A DNA stretch of 64,000 bases from Takashimella koratensis. Taxonomy: Eukaryota; Basidiomycota; Tremellomycetes; Trichosporonales; Tetragoniomycetaceae. The DNA lies in contig BCKT01000002.1 of assembly GCA_003116875.1 (NCBI GenBank), forward strand, positions 248,001 through 312,000. Direction: 5' to 3'. The position numbers were made by a program, and so were the translations under genes. This document shows positions 10,666-22,322 of this stretch, piece by piece. Position 1 is the first letter of the stretch, and every line of letters starts with the position of its first letter. Below the pieces are notes generated by a model that saw only the letters and a program-made list of their open reading frames with translations, searched no databases and was not told the origin of the DNA.

Positions 10666-13600
10666 CTACTCGATATCAGCAACGATGGCAGCTGCGATAT
10701 CTGGGTCGAGACCACCTGCCGCCGCGGCAACACCAGCGGCGTGTGAGGATCCCGTCTGGGCGTGAACTGGGTCACGGTGCCATTCTTGCAAGACAAAGTC
10801 CTGTTCAAAAAAAAGAAGGATCAAGAGTTAACAGTTACGCAGAGTTACGCGAGATTTGAGGTTCAAAGGTAGCCAAGTAACCAGGCTAGAGAATGACCTA
10901 TCTTGGGAAAGGAAGTCAAGGGACAAAGGACTACTCACCATCTTGCCGTTATCGCGATCAGGCGAAACGAGACGCGCGTATTCGAGGTAAAGACGGAACA
11001 TGTAAATCTGGATATCCTCTCTTCGCCAAGCTATTTGTGCCAAAGGGTTGCAAGGGAGGAGGAAAGAGTTTATCAGTTGATGAGTACTATGCAATTCACA
11101 GACCAAGCTAAAGAGGTAGGGGAAGGTTGGTTATACGAAGAGAAGATGGGGCTGGACTTACTTCGCTCAACCCAGCATTGACCGTTCAATGCTATTCTCC
11201 TAGCGACCTCGTCGTGCGATCCCTTGCCTGACGGAGTCCCTCGGAAGCTATCCAATTGATCAGCCCGGTCCATGATCCTTCTTCTCTCTACCACTTACAA
11301 AGACATGATCGAGTAGAGTTCCGAATAGTCGACTTTTGAAGGAACGTATGCGAACCATTCCGGGAGGTATTGAGAGTCTGCAGATGGAGAAGGAGAATGG
11401 GATTAGTACTGAATAGATGAACAGTTCGACAAGCCACGCAAGGGGACGACGGGGGGTGGGAGGTCGGACTCACTCCATTCGGGGAAGATGGTGGCTTTGA
11501 CGACGACATTGAGACTAGCCATGAGTCTCGGGAATCGCGAACTCCAAGCGTTTCCATCAGTCTGTGTCGTTTTATCAGCAACGCAAATCGACTCGTAATC
11601 CTTCCAACCTTGCGACCACTTATCCCTCCCCCTCTCTTGCCTCTCCTTCCTTGCCTCGTGTTTACTCACGTCAAAGACATATTTGAACTGATTGGACCTT
11701 TCCGAATCATCTTTATCCGCAAAATCAATTTCTTTCTCCATAGCATCACAAGATCCATCTCCCCAATCGCATTGCCAATTCCCACCCGCGAGTTTCGTGT
11801 CCATGTAATATTCGCCCAATTGTCGCATGGAACCTCGAGTGAGTTCAGCTTCACCTGTCGCTCCGATCGGGTTGAGGACATCAATCATCTTGCTAGATTT
11901 GTCGTTGGTTAAAAAGTGTAGACGTTCACGGTGGTTCTCGCGCCATCGTTTACCGGCCCCTTCGTTGTGGTTCATCCCCGTAGCCAAGCCGCGCTGAATA
12001 CCGAGTCAGCACAACTTTCAGAGCCCGAGAGCCAGCGTTGGATTGACCCCCAGTTCACGTCTTGCTGCAGGCAACCCGCTCCGACTCGTACTCACCCAGT
12101 AGAGCTTGCCGCTCTTCCTGCCCCACTCCGGGTCGTGGCCCACATCGTCGCGTCTACCATCACGCCCGACCGGAGTGATGGGGATATCGCCGTGCAGCGC
12201 CGTCTTGGACGGAACGAGAATCGGGAAGAGTTTCGTGTGTGGCTTGGGGTGGGTGTTCTCGTCCTTCTCCTCGAGGAACATGCCATGCAAGTCCATAAGC
12301 TGGATGGTGGTCAGTGAGGGACTTTAAAGGCCGGGTGAATTGCTGGCTCACCGAAGGGTGGTCGCAAACGTTCATCGCGGCGACGTGTGCAGAGATGAAA
12401 GTATCGGCAGCAGCTAGAGTCGGGGGTCAGCGGATGTCCTGAGGCGACGAAGAATTCAAAAGTTCCCGTCGTTACTCACTCTCTTCTTTGATGCCCTTGT
12501 TGAGAGCCGAGTTGGGCGAGCAAGCCTTTGTGTAGTCGTTCTCCGGGCGGTCCTCCTCGTTGGGGTGAGCAACGACTGTCAAGGTCAGCTCACTGTTCGG
12601 TTCACGAGACTGTGGAACCAAGACCAACTCACCCTTGCCAGTGACAGCGGCATGAAGGAGCTCCACCTGTCGCTGGAAATCCAGCAACATCGTTGGCTGA
12701 TCATGGATCGTAAATGTTGCCCTAAACGATGGCAACATATTGATGAATGGTTCCAAGAGGTTGATTTGAGAGTCCGCACGAGGTCGACTCGCCCACCACG
12801 TGTCGCGAGAGTAGTCGTCATTCCACTGCAACTCGACTCGACCGTCGTGGACGATCAAGGTGAATGTCTCAGGGATGGTCTCGGCTTCTTCGGCGCGCTC
12901 TTGCATCGTGTTCACGGGGAGTGCGTAGAATGGGAGAAGAGCGGTCATGATGCTGCGGAATGTAAGCGGAGTTCAGGCGAGCAAGGAGTGGGGGAAAGGA
13001 GGTAAGAGACGTTGAAGAGCAAAGAATGACTCACGCGTCGTACTCGTCGGGGAGGAGGACGTTGTGAGTGCGAGCAAACTCCCACCTGCGCAGTGTCAGC
13101 GAGATCAAAGTAACCTGCCCGGAGTCCACTGACCAGTCGTCAAAGCCCTTGGGTGGGGGTCGTCCCCATTTCTCCTTGTAATAATCGACTGCCTGCTCAA
13201 GAGTCTTACTCTGCCTTGCCAACCTGTCGTTCCACTTGCGTTCCCCGTCCCTCAAGAGCCCGAGAATCGGGTGTGTAAAACCTGTCGGCATCTTCCTAGT
13301 AGTGTTGCTTGCCTCGGAGAACTCGTCGTCAAAGTCCGGATCGGCGTCACCGCCCGCTGGAGGTGCTCGGGCAGTCACGACTCCCGGTGAAACTTCGACG
13401 AGGTCGACGAGGGATGCGCGTTCTTGTTCAGCCGCAGAGAGTGCACCGAACGCAGAGAGGAAAAGGCAGTTCCCATCTTCGTCAAACTCCACCGGTCGAT
13501 CGGGGACGTTTGGGTCCAAGATAGGGGGAAGCCATTTCGATGGTGAGAAGTAGGACGAATCAGGTTCGTGGTGTGGGTACTGAGGAGTGAGAGCGGGAGG

Positions 13601-13723
13601 AAGGGTGGAAGGAGCGAATGTATGGAGGAAGAGGTAGAGAGCGAAGATGGAGAGGAAGAGGACGATCACTCGACGAGGGAGTGGGATCTTGAAAGGTAAT
13701 GAGAACGGAACGTTCAACGCCAT
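10666..13723 (-). CDS. Glycosyltransferase family 90 protein (CAP10-like)
   Basis: Family GT90 includes Cryptococcus Cap10 and xylosyltransferase Cxt1, which build capsule and wall glycans. The start at 13723 gives [18 protein letters not shown] followed by one hydrophobic segment ([19 protein letters not shown]), the usual type II Golgi anchor. A disordered stem and a region with PKGFDDW and [17 protein letters not shown] come next. The catalytic domain includes [25 protein letters not shown], then [45 protein letters not shown] and [13 protein letters not shown]. This is the classic CAP10 C-terminal order. The protein ends AAAIVADIE. About nine introns. The donor/acceptor pair of the sugar reaction cannot be read from the sequence; capsule or wall glycan and glycolipid are both possible. 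Confidence 0.88.
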
Positions 13724-15166
13724 CGCGCACGCGAGGCCAGTAGGCTAAGGCGAAGGACGAGGGAGGAGAGAAAGGGTTGAGATGGAGGTGGAAGGGCGAA
13801 AGGGCGAAAGCCAGTGGAGAGAGCGCGTGGGGAGTAAAACGACGGCTCTGGAGGGTCGATCGTGTGTGAAGAGCGTATCGACGCAGTCTAGTGTACAGAC
13901 GGGGCCAGCAGGGGTACTAGGCTGTCACCAAGGAAGATGACGACAACGGTGAGAACGAGGTGTCGGTCGTGTGGTCGGTGGGTAGAGTAGGTTGGGCCAA
14001 GTGTCAAGTGGTTTCTCAAGGTGGAAAGGTGAATGGAGTGGTGAGATCCTCGCGATGGGGGTTTGATTTTCGCTTTGCACGTATTCACGTATCGACGGAG
14101 TGAGGGAAGGGAGGTAGAGGGTAAGGGGTAGAGACAAGGGGGCGAGGGAAAGGAGAGGGGTGGGATTTGGGTGATGGGTAATGGGTGATGGGGGAGGAGG
14201 ACTGGAATGCCGGTGCCAAGTTGCAAGTTGACGACGGATCCGCAAACTGCCGCACGACACAGCTTGGCGCGGTTTGAGCAGGACGCCAGTGACTCGGGCG
14301 TGCTCAAAGGCAGGTAGGTGGAGGTGAGGGTGGGTGATGGGATAGGACGAAGAGGTGGGTGGGGTGGGGTGGGATGAGGAACGAGGGATGAGAGTGAGAT
14401 GGGATCAGATGTAAAGAGTGGACGGGACTGCGGCGAGGGGAGTGAGTGATTGAGCGACACGGCAAGTACAAGCAACACTGGGCCGTGGGGTGGTCCTGGG
14501 GTGGTATATGGTGTGTGACTCTGTCCTCTGCTGCTGCGCCTTGTACCCAAACCGGACTTTTTTCACACAAGAGGTACAGGTCTAGCGCCAGCCAACTAAT
14601 TATCAATTACCAAACCGTGTATCAACCTTTGCATTTTAAGCTGAGATTTGTATTGCTAATGGAGGGTGTAATCCCTCAGGGCGGGCCTGGCCACTGACAC
14701 TGGCACTGGTACTGGGACTTCACTGGAGGGGAGATGGGAGACGGGACGGGGGTCGGGAGGGGAGGTGGGGATGCACCCGATCTTGGATTACTCCGTCGTC
14801 AGAGGCGGGCCAGGGGGAGAGGCCAGGGGAGGGAAAAAAAAAACAGGACAAACAGCGACACGTGGATTCCGCGGAGGGATCTCGCAACATCCAGAAACAC
14901 GGGGTCGCACAGCAGTCCCTCTCGTCCCTTCATGTAGTAATTCCCCTATTACACATCAATTAGCATCAGCCATTAGCAACCCCCTCATCTCCCATTACGT
15001 TTCCCCCTCTGGGTCTATTACAACCTAGGTACATAGGTTACCCGCCGTTTCTCCATCTATTGCAAACTCTTTCACACTCGACATCTTGCTCATCTCGTCC
15101 TTCTTCCTCGTCTCGTCTCGTTCACTACCTCAACACCTCTATCGCAACCCCCAACCTCAGCCCACC
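13724..15166. other. Divergent intergenic region, GT90 / RPB9; no gene seen
   Basis: About 1.4 kb. The first half is rich in GA/GGTG runs, as expected for a reverse-strand pyrimidine leader of the GT90 gene. The second half is mixed and ends in a C/T-rich leader before RPB9. Long frames here are low-complexity Pro/Ser/His/Leu strings without domain features, so I do not call a gene. Confidence 0.5.
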
Positions 15167-15929
15167 ATGCCCTCGCTTCGGTTCTGCGGCGAATGGTGAG
15201 TACCTCCTCCATCACCCGTCATCCCTTGTCCCACTTCCCCGCATCTCCTGTCTCTTCTGGCCGCTGTTCACTGCTGACATTTGCTTAGCAACAACCTCCT
15301 CTACCCTCGGGTACGTCTCGCCTCCTTCCCATACCTCATACCCCTCACCCACTCCTCTCCCTCTTCTCACTCTCTGGAACCTACTAACCCCCTTGTCCAG
15401 TCTGACAACGTCTCCAAAGTCCTACTGTATCAATGCCGGAACTGCAACTACGCCGAGAACGCGGTCCCGGATCCTGGAGAAGCCCCATGTGTATACCGTA
15501 ACGACTTGTTGACCGTCGCTCGGTGAGTCTTGGCCCAGGCGTATATTTTCTTTGCACCTTATAACCCAACTGCCCATCTCCCCTTTACGCGTTACCCTCT
15601 CTCCCACGTCTCGTTTTAACTTGAGCAGGACTAACTATTCTACAGGGAACAATCAGGCGAGACGAAAGACCTCGAGACTGATCCCACCCTTCAGCGATCC
15701 AACATCCAGTGTCCCTCATGCCACAAGCAAGGGTAAGTCATCTCCCACCTCTCTTTCCCCCCAAGTCGACCCATTTCGTATCGTTGATTGGTTTGCTCTG
15801 CTGACTAATCAATTCAGTGCTGTGTTTTACCAAGACCAGGCAAAGAGACATACCACCAATATGACTCTGTTTTATTACTGCATCCACTGTAAACACCTGT
15901 TCCGTGACCCGGCGGTAAAGCACCGATAG
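15167..15929 (+). CDS. RPB9: RNA polymerase II subunit RPB9
   Basis: A small two-zinc-ribbon subunit of RNA polymerase II that affects start-site choice, elongation and proofreading with TFIIS. Exon 1 encodes MPSLRFCGE plus two bases; the spliced codon makes Cys, giving the first ribbon CGECNNLLYPR and then YQCRNCNYAE. The C-terminal ribbon is NIQCPSCHKQGAVFYQ, a short link, then MTLFYYCIHCKHLFRDP. All eight zinc ligands are present as four CxxC pairs. The length, about 120 residues, fits the family. Introns lie after CGE-, after LYPR, after LTVAR and after CHKQG. It converges on UTP11. Confidence 0.95.
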
Positions 15930-16278
15930 GCTCGAAGCAGGTTGGAGAAGTGAGAAAGGGGAAAGCCAGATGAGGGTGTGTAGAAGTTGAGACGGCGTGC
16001 AGGTCGCAGAAGATTCAGATAAAACAGAAGGCTCAAAAGCTCTCGTCGAGCATAGGTTGTAGATAACCAGCATTGAATATACCCCCACCCTGCCTTGAAC
16101 ACAGTTTACATGTACATAGCATATGCATCGTGATCACATACACGTCCGCATGTTACTCTAGCGTCTCGATACAAACAAGCAATATCTATCATCCGGTATC
16201 GCATACCCAACCTGCCCAACTCAACTCGCCTTCACTGACAGGCGACACCGATACACCTCACCTCCGATTCGATTGGCC
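15930..16278. other. Short convergent 3' flank, RPB9 / UTP11
   Basis: Between two stop codons of convergent genes. No coding potential recognised. Confidence 0.6.
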
Positions 16279-17717
16279 TCACTTCCGCCTCTCAAGTTTC
16301 CACTTCCACATCTTCCCTTCAAACCTCTTCCTCTCCCCATTTCGATCCTCTGGCTGACTCTCGTCCTCCACGAACCCTGCGTCCCTAACTTTCCGCGCCG
16401 ATCCTTTCCCCATGAGACCTTTGGTCGTTGCGAGGCGGGATTCGGCTTGGCGTAGGAGACGAAGACGCGCGAGGAGGGAGGAGAGCTCGGTGAGTAGTTC
16501 GAGGCGGTGAGCCTGTGTAGTGAGGACAAGACGGTTGAGATAGGTTGAAGGAAAAATTGGTCAGCCCGTCTCGTCTTATGAGATGTATTTGGTTGTGGAG
16601 TGTAGACTTACTCGGTTCTCAGTTTCCTCGGCGTCAAGGTCAGTCTCAGCGACATTTGGCCTAGGAACCTCGGTGACCTTCTTCGACTTGCGCCGTTTCG
16701 TATCAACCGGCTCTGCCCATCCCAGATCCACGACAGCGGCCTCTTCCACCTCCGCCTGCACCTCTTCCTCGGCTCCGTACGTGTCAACTGAACCACGCGA
16801 GGTCTTGTCAGCACTGACTCCATTTTCCCTACCAGGCCTCCTCTACCCCACGGAGCTACGTATTTGCCACCGGCGAGGTTAACTCACACTCTTCTTTCCC
16901 ATCGACAAAGACGACGTGACTCGTCAAACTCTCCCTCGCCTTCCCCTTGCCCTTCCCCTTGCTCGAGGTCGAGGTCTTGCCGCCCTCCGAGTCGATAGGG
17001 CGCACGACAAGACCCATTTTCGCAAGTCGCTCAACTTCGGCGAGTTCAGCGGCGGCATCCCATTCAGAGGACGAGGAGGGGCCGGAGGTAGGTGCAGAGA
17101 CTTCAAGTTCGGCGCGGATACGAGTGATCCTCTGATGCAGTTGTCAGTGTCTCTCACTACTACAAGGTCGCAGCACACCTAGCCTTCATCGTCCGCTCCA
17201 TCACTCGTCCCCCTCCCACACCCAGTCTTCAACCAACACCCCAACACGTTCAATCACATACCAACACTTACCTTCTCATCCTTTGCGATCTGCACTCTAA
17301 CATAACCGGCATCCTGGGTTTTCAAAATCTTAACCACATCCGTATCCAAACTCTCATTCCCCCTATCTGCAATTGCGACACCACCACTTGTCCTTCCTTT
17401 AACCATCCCCCAATAAAACTCATCCTTGTTCCTAAACGCTGCTTTCTCACGGAGTTTACGAATTCGATCTTGTTTCGATTTATAATCGCGAGCTCGGTGG
17501 ACGTAGTCTTTGTGTTTCTCGAGAAGACCGAGACGTTGCCGGTGGAGAGGCTGGGCACGTTCTTTGTGGTTCCGCCGAGCCATGGCGTCTAACGCGAGGG
17601 AAGCGACCGAAGGGGGCAGGGAAAGAGACGAGGAGAGGATGGGGAAGCGAAGTGATGGTTAGCGAAGAACAAGGGAGCGAGAACGTGAGACTCACTGCGC
17701 AGAGACGAGTTGACCAT
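16279..17717 (-). CDS. UTP11: UTP11, U3 snoRNP / small-subunit processome protein
   Basis: Needed for early 18S rRNA processing in the nucleolus. The conserved N-terminus is [10 protein letters not shown], then [40 protein letters not shown]. The C-terminus ([10 protein letters not shown], then [10 protein letters not shown]) matches the family end. I place the start at 17717 in a 22-base first exon. Splicing it (donor at 17695, acceptor just before the codon upstream of 17583) gives [20 protein letters not shown], which resembles the usual Utp11 beginning. The ATG at 17583 is the alternative and would cut off this part. The middle is extended by acidic and Lys/Ser-rich low-complexity sequence. 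Divergent from the ABC-COX10 gene. Confidence 0.9.
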
Positions 17718-18225
17718 GGTGGATGAGATGTAGGAGAGTGTAGCGATGAGGTGTGAAGACAATGTGGGATAGACCTGATGCTGGAAGTTGGATCAACCAG
17801 ACCAGACGTTGTCAACAGAAACCAACTCTCAACTCTCATCTTGCAACTTTTCTTAGCCGGTGCCGCCACTGATAAACCCTTTTGCGACTCCCGTTCCTCT
17901 CCCGCATTAATGACGTGTCACCCTATTCCCCCTTCCCCCATTCAACCTTCCTTTGGCTCCCCCATCTCTACGCTTGTCCCGAAAAAGTTCGTAGTGTCCG
18001 TCCTTGTCCGTGTCTCCTTACCCACCTCCATCTCCATCTCGACTCGACACGACCTCCCCGCGGACGCGATCGACACACATCTCGCTCACGGGCGAGTCCG
18101 TACGCGGCTCTTTCGCCTCCTCCTTCGCCTCCTCTCACCGCCCGCGACCGCCGACCACCAACCACCTTCGTCTATCGCCCCTCGCCCTTCGCCCGTGCTG
18201 CTCCGTACCCTCGATACCCGCAGCC
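17718..18225. promoter_or_regulatory. Divergent promoter, UTP11 / ABC-COX10
   Basis: A 500-bp gap between two outward-pointing start codons, with a C/T-rich leader toward 18226. An in-frame upstream ATG at 18004 would add 74 low-complexity residues; I treat this as leader. Confidence 0.5.
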
Positions 18226-21200
18226 ATGGCCGCGCCGAGCGGAGTTGTGCTCGCCTCGTCTGTCTTCCGCTCCCTCCGCACTCCCCTCCCCAACGCTCTT
18301 GCATCTTCCAGCTCCTCGCGTCCTCTCACTGCCCAGCCAGGTCCGAGCCGAGCCTACGCTAGCAGCTTGAGATCTCTCCACACCCTCCCGATCACATCAG
18401 GACCTCGTGCGCCCCCCATCTCGAGCCCGTCAGCAACTCGATCGTTTAGTCGGACACTGGCTGCCTCTGCTTTCGGTCGTCCTACCCTGCCTTCGCCTGG
18501 ACCGGCCCCGGTCCGGCTACCATGGACACTTCAGGCTTCTCGGCGCCCCAAGTCGACCGACGCGGCGGAGGAGAAGAAGCCCGTCTCAGCTCCCTCCACC
18601 ACCGTTACTAAACCAACACAAAATTCAGACTCCTCACCACCACCACCTTCCTCCTCCTCCTCACCTTCCACCACCTCCTCTTCCGCTTCACCCCCCGCTG
18701 TCCTCCCAGCCGGTTCCGTCCCCTCGGCGCCTCCTAAATCTACCACCCCACCCAAGACCGACACCGCGTCCGTCTACAAGCTCATCTCCCTCGCTGCTCC
18801 GCAATGGCGGCTGATGAGCATCGGCGTTGTCTGCTTGTCGATCGGGACAGGAGTTAGCTTGTCTGTCCCCTGGGCAATCGGAAGAATTATCGATTTCTTC
18901 GCACCAGGTTCGGGCCAGACTCTCTTGTTTGGTTTACCGCTGGAACAGGCAGCAGGTGCCTTGGGACTGTTGTTGTTCGTTGGCGTCGTAGCGAATGCAG
19001 GGAAGAGTATCGCCCTGCGACTTGCGGGGCAAAAGACCGTCGCGCAGATCAGGTAAGCAGGGCGCTGTTTGTGTTACCAATGTTGGGTTAGTGCTAACTC
19101 GGGTTCATGTGTAGGAACAAGACCTACGGTAAATACCTCGCACTCCCACCTGCGCACATTGAGCAAGCCGGCGTCGGTGATGCTCTTTCCCGGCTCGGTC
19201 AAGACTCTTCCATCGTTGGCCAATCGCTCTCCGAGAATCTCGGCGAGGGTCTCAAAGCCGTAATCGGTGCCGTCGTCTCGGTTGGAGCGATGTACCTAAT
19301 CTCTCCTAAACTTTGCGCTGTCATGCTCTGTCTCTTCCCACCCATCTCGATCGCGTCTTACTTTTACGGTCGATACATTCGAAACCTATCCCTCAAGACC
19401 CAAGAGGCACTAGGGAACATGACAAAATTAGGCGAAGAACGACTCTCGGCACATAGGACGGTCACAGCTTCTAATACACAGGCAGCGGAACGGAAATTGT
19501 TTGCAGGGAAAGTTGAAGGAGTTTTTAGTCTTCAGAGGAAAGAGACTTGGGCAAACGGGATATTTCAAAGTGCGAATGAATTCGCAGGTGATATCGCCAT
19601 GATCGCGTTGTTGATCTATGGAGGTTTTTTGGTGAAAAGAGGGGAAGTGTCTGTAGGTGATATGACGACTTCGTTGATTTACGTCAACTGGATCGAGTAT
19701 AGTTTGAACAGTGAGTGGACCTGGGCAAGGTAGAGCATGAGCCTCGTGAGGACGGGGTAGCATTGATACTGCGATGCTTGAGGGCATGACATCCGCTAAC
19801 ACACACACCCAGCTCTCGCCGGCTTCTTTACCGGCCTCATGCGAGGTGTTGGCGCCTCGCAACGAATTATCAGCCTCCACTCGATGCCTTCGCCTATCCC
19901 GCTCTCCATCGGCGCGCCCGTACCCGGTACGACTTCGGGTGCGATCGAACTCAGGGACGTCTCGTTTGCCTATCCTTCTCGACCGGATGTCAAGGTTCTT
20001 GATGGTGTGAACATGCGTATCGACCAGGGCGAGCAGGTTGCACTTGTGTACGTCTTTCACCCCCCTCACCAATTGAGTTTTGCTGACCCCCTGTAGCGGA
20101 GGCAGCGGTAGCGGAAAGAGTTCCATCCAACTCCTTCTTCTGCGGTTCTACGACCCGACCAGTGGTAAAGTCCTCTTCGACAACCACTCGATTGTCGATT
20201 TTGAGCCCGAATCCTGGCGCGCTCGAATCGGTTACGTTCCCCAAGATCCCGTCCTCTTTGGCGGGACGATCGAGGAGAATATCAAGTACGGACACCCGGA
20301 AGCGTCAAGGGAAGATGTGGTCCGTGCTGCGAAAGTCGCGCATTGCGATTTCATTGAGAGGTTGCCAGAGGGGTACGAGACGGTCATTACCAAGGCGAGC
20401 TTGTCAGGTGGACAGAGGCAGAGGATCGCGATTGCAAGGGCGTTGGTGGGGAAACCATCGGTGTTGCTTATGGATGAAGCGACCAGTAAGTGGACTAAAT
20501 CACGTTGGGGTAAAGGACGTTTACTGATCGATTCAGGTGCTTTGGACTCGGAATCTGAGCGAGCGGTAAGTATCGCTCAGTCTCTCATTGAGATACCTGT
20601 CCCAAGCTTATTCTTCGCCTGAGCACTTGCTGACCCAATCTTCAGGTGAATGCCGCCCTCGAAGCCCTCTTCGCTGATTCTGAAATCACCGTCATTCTCA
20701 TCGCCCACCGTCTCTCTTCCATCGCCCAAGCCGACCGCGTCATTTACCTCGAGGCTGGACAGGTCATGGAGGATTCAACGTATGACGATCTGATTTCCCG
20801 ACCGCATGGGCGGTTCAGGAAGATGGTTGAGGGACAGATGGCGACGCTCGAGCCGGCAACGGAAGAGGAGCCGCACCATGATGAGCAGAATGGGCAAGGG
20901 CAGAGTGGGTCTGAGGGTGAGAAAGATAAAGTCGACCAACCAGTTGTCAACGTCACGACCCAGGGCCGAGACGCACCACGCCAAATCAGCGCCTCGTCTT
21001 CCCCATTCAGTGTCCACGGGCAACGTCGATCCGCACACACCCACGCCCTGACCAACTCCTCTACCTCTCATACCCGCCCGTTCTTCTCTTCCCACTCCGC
21101 ACAGCACCCCGCACTCCGCTCGGCACATACGACCGACGACTTTCGTACTGTCGCCGAAGCATCGAGCGCACCTGGGTCCCCTCTTCTCAACCTTGACCTC

Positions 21201-22322
21201 GGCGCCCCTTCTCCCCCTTCGGCGCCATTCACAGCTTACCGTCCTCTCCCGCCGCTCACCCTTCGCCGCCTCGTCGGAGTCTACTCTCAACTCTCCAAAC
21301 GCAACTTGTCCATCCTCATGACTCTCACCGCAACCACTGGTCTCGCGCTCTCCCCTCTCCCCCTCTCCCTCCCTCTCCTCCTCAACCTCACACTCGGAAC
21401 CTTCCTCACTTCCGCCGCGGCGAACACGTTCAACCAGATCCTCGAAGTCCCCCTCGACGCACAGACCCCACGTACACGGACCCGCCCACTAGTGGCTCGT
21501 CGCGTATCACCCTTGCACGCCGCGTGCTTTGGCGTCGTCTGCGCGCTCATCGGCGCCGTCGTGCTGTGGTACGGATGTAACCCGACCACCGCGGCACTTG
21601 GGGTCGGGAACTTGTTACTTTACTCGGCAGTGTATACACCGATGAAGCGGTTCTCGGTGGCGAATACGTGGATAGGTGCAGTGGTTGGCGCGATTACCCC
21701 GCTCATGGGTTGGACAGCGACAGGTGGTTCGTTGTGGCCTACTCCCGACCAACCAATCATCTTCCACCTCCCCTTCTCCTCCACCTATTCCAACACTTCA
21801 CCTTCTCCCTCCACCCCCTACACACCCATCCCGTCCTCTCTCGTCTCGATTGGCGACACCACCCTCGACCCTCGTCCGAACCCCCTCACTCCACTCACCC
21901 TCTTTGCCCTTCTCTTCTCCTGGCAATTCCCCCACTTTAACGGTCTATCACACATGATTCGACCCTACTACGCTCTTTCCGGCTACCCAATGCTCTCTGT
22001 CCTCTCTCCACGACTCAACGCTCTCGTTTCCCTCCGACACGCGATCCTCCTCATCCCTATCACCCAGGTCCTTGCTCCCCTCTCGGGCTCAGTCGACTGG
22101 AGCTTCGCCATCACTTCCGCCATCCCCAATGCGCTGTTCCTCCAGGCCGCATGGAAGTTTAGACAACAGGTAAATGAAGTCAACGCGAAGAAAGTTTTCT
22201 TCGTGAGCTTGTGGTATTTGCCAGTGGTATTGGGGTTGATGTTGGTGCATAAGAACGTAGCGGCGTGGGTGAGGTCGAGAAGCGAGAAGGAAGAAGATCG
22301 GATAGAGGGGAAGGTGGCGTAA
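18226..22322 (+). CDS. Fusion: mitochondrial ABC half-transporter (MDL1/ABCB10 type) + COX10-type heme O synthase
   Basis: The start at 18226 has strong context (GCAGCCATGG) and gives an Arg/Ser-rich, acid-poor N-terminus typical of mitochondrial import. Exons to about 20565 encode a full ABC half-transporter. Its membrane domain includes YKLISLAAPQWRLMSIGVVC and NKTYGKYLALPPAHIEQAGV. Its nucleotide-binding domain has Walker A GGSGSGKSS (about 20098), signature LSGGQ (20401) and Walker B VLLMDEATS (20461), then SALDSESERA. The last exon (20646-22322) starts with NAALEALFADSEITVILIAH (H-loop) and finishes the domain. It then runs without a stop through a linker of about 135 residues into a complete protoheme IX farnesyltransferase: NTFNQILEVPLDA, RTRTRPL, YTPMKRFSVANTWIGAVVGA, SWQFPHFNGLSHMIRPYYAL, VNAKKVFFVSLWYLP. 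No in-frame Met lies between the end of the ABC domain and COX10 helix 1. Both partners are inner-membrane proteins with compatible matrix-side ends. Confidence 0.82.

Noticed and set aside
13888..14606. Long minus-strand frames upstream of the GT90 gene
   Set aside because: They are Pro/Ser/His/Leu strings from a C/T-rich leader; no domain, no consistent splice model.
18004..18225. Earlier in-frame ATG for the ABC-COX10 gene
   Set aside because: Adds 74 low-complexity residues without a presequence look. ATG 18226 has much better context and starts a typical mitochondrial N-terminus.
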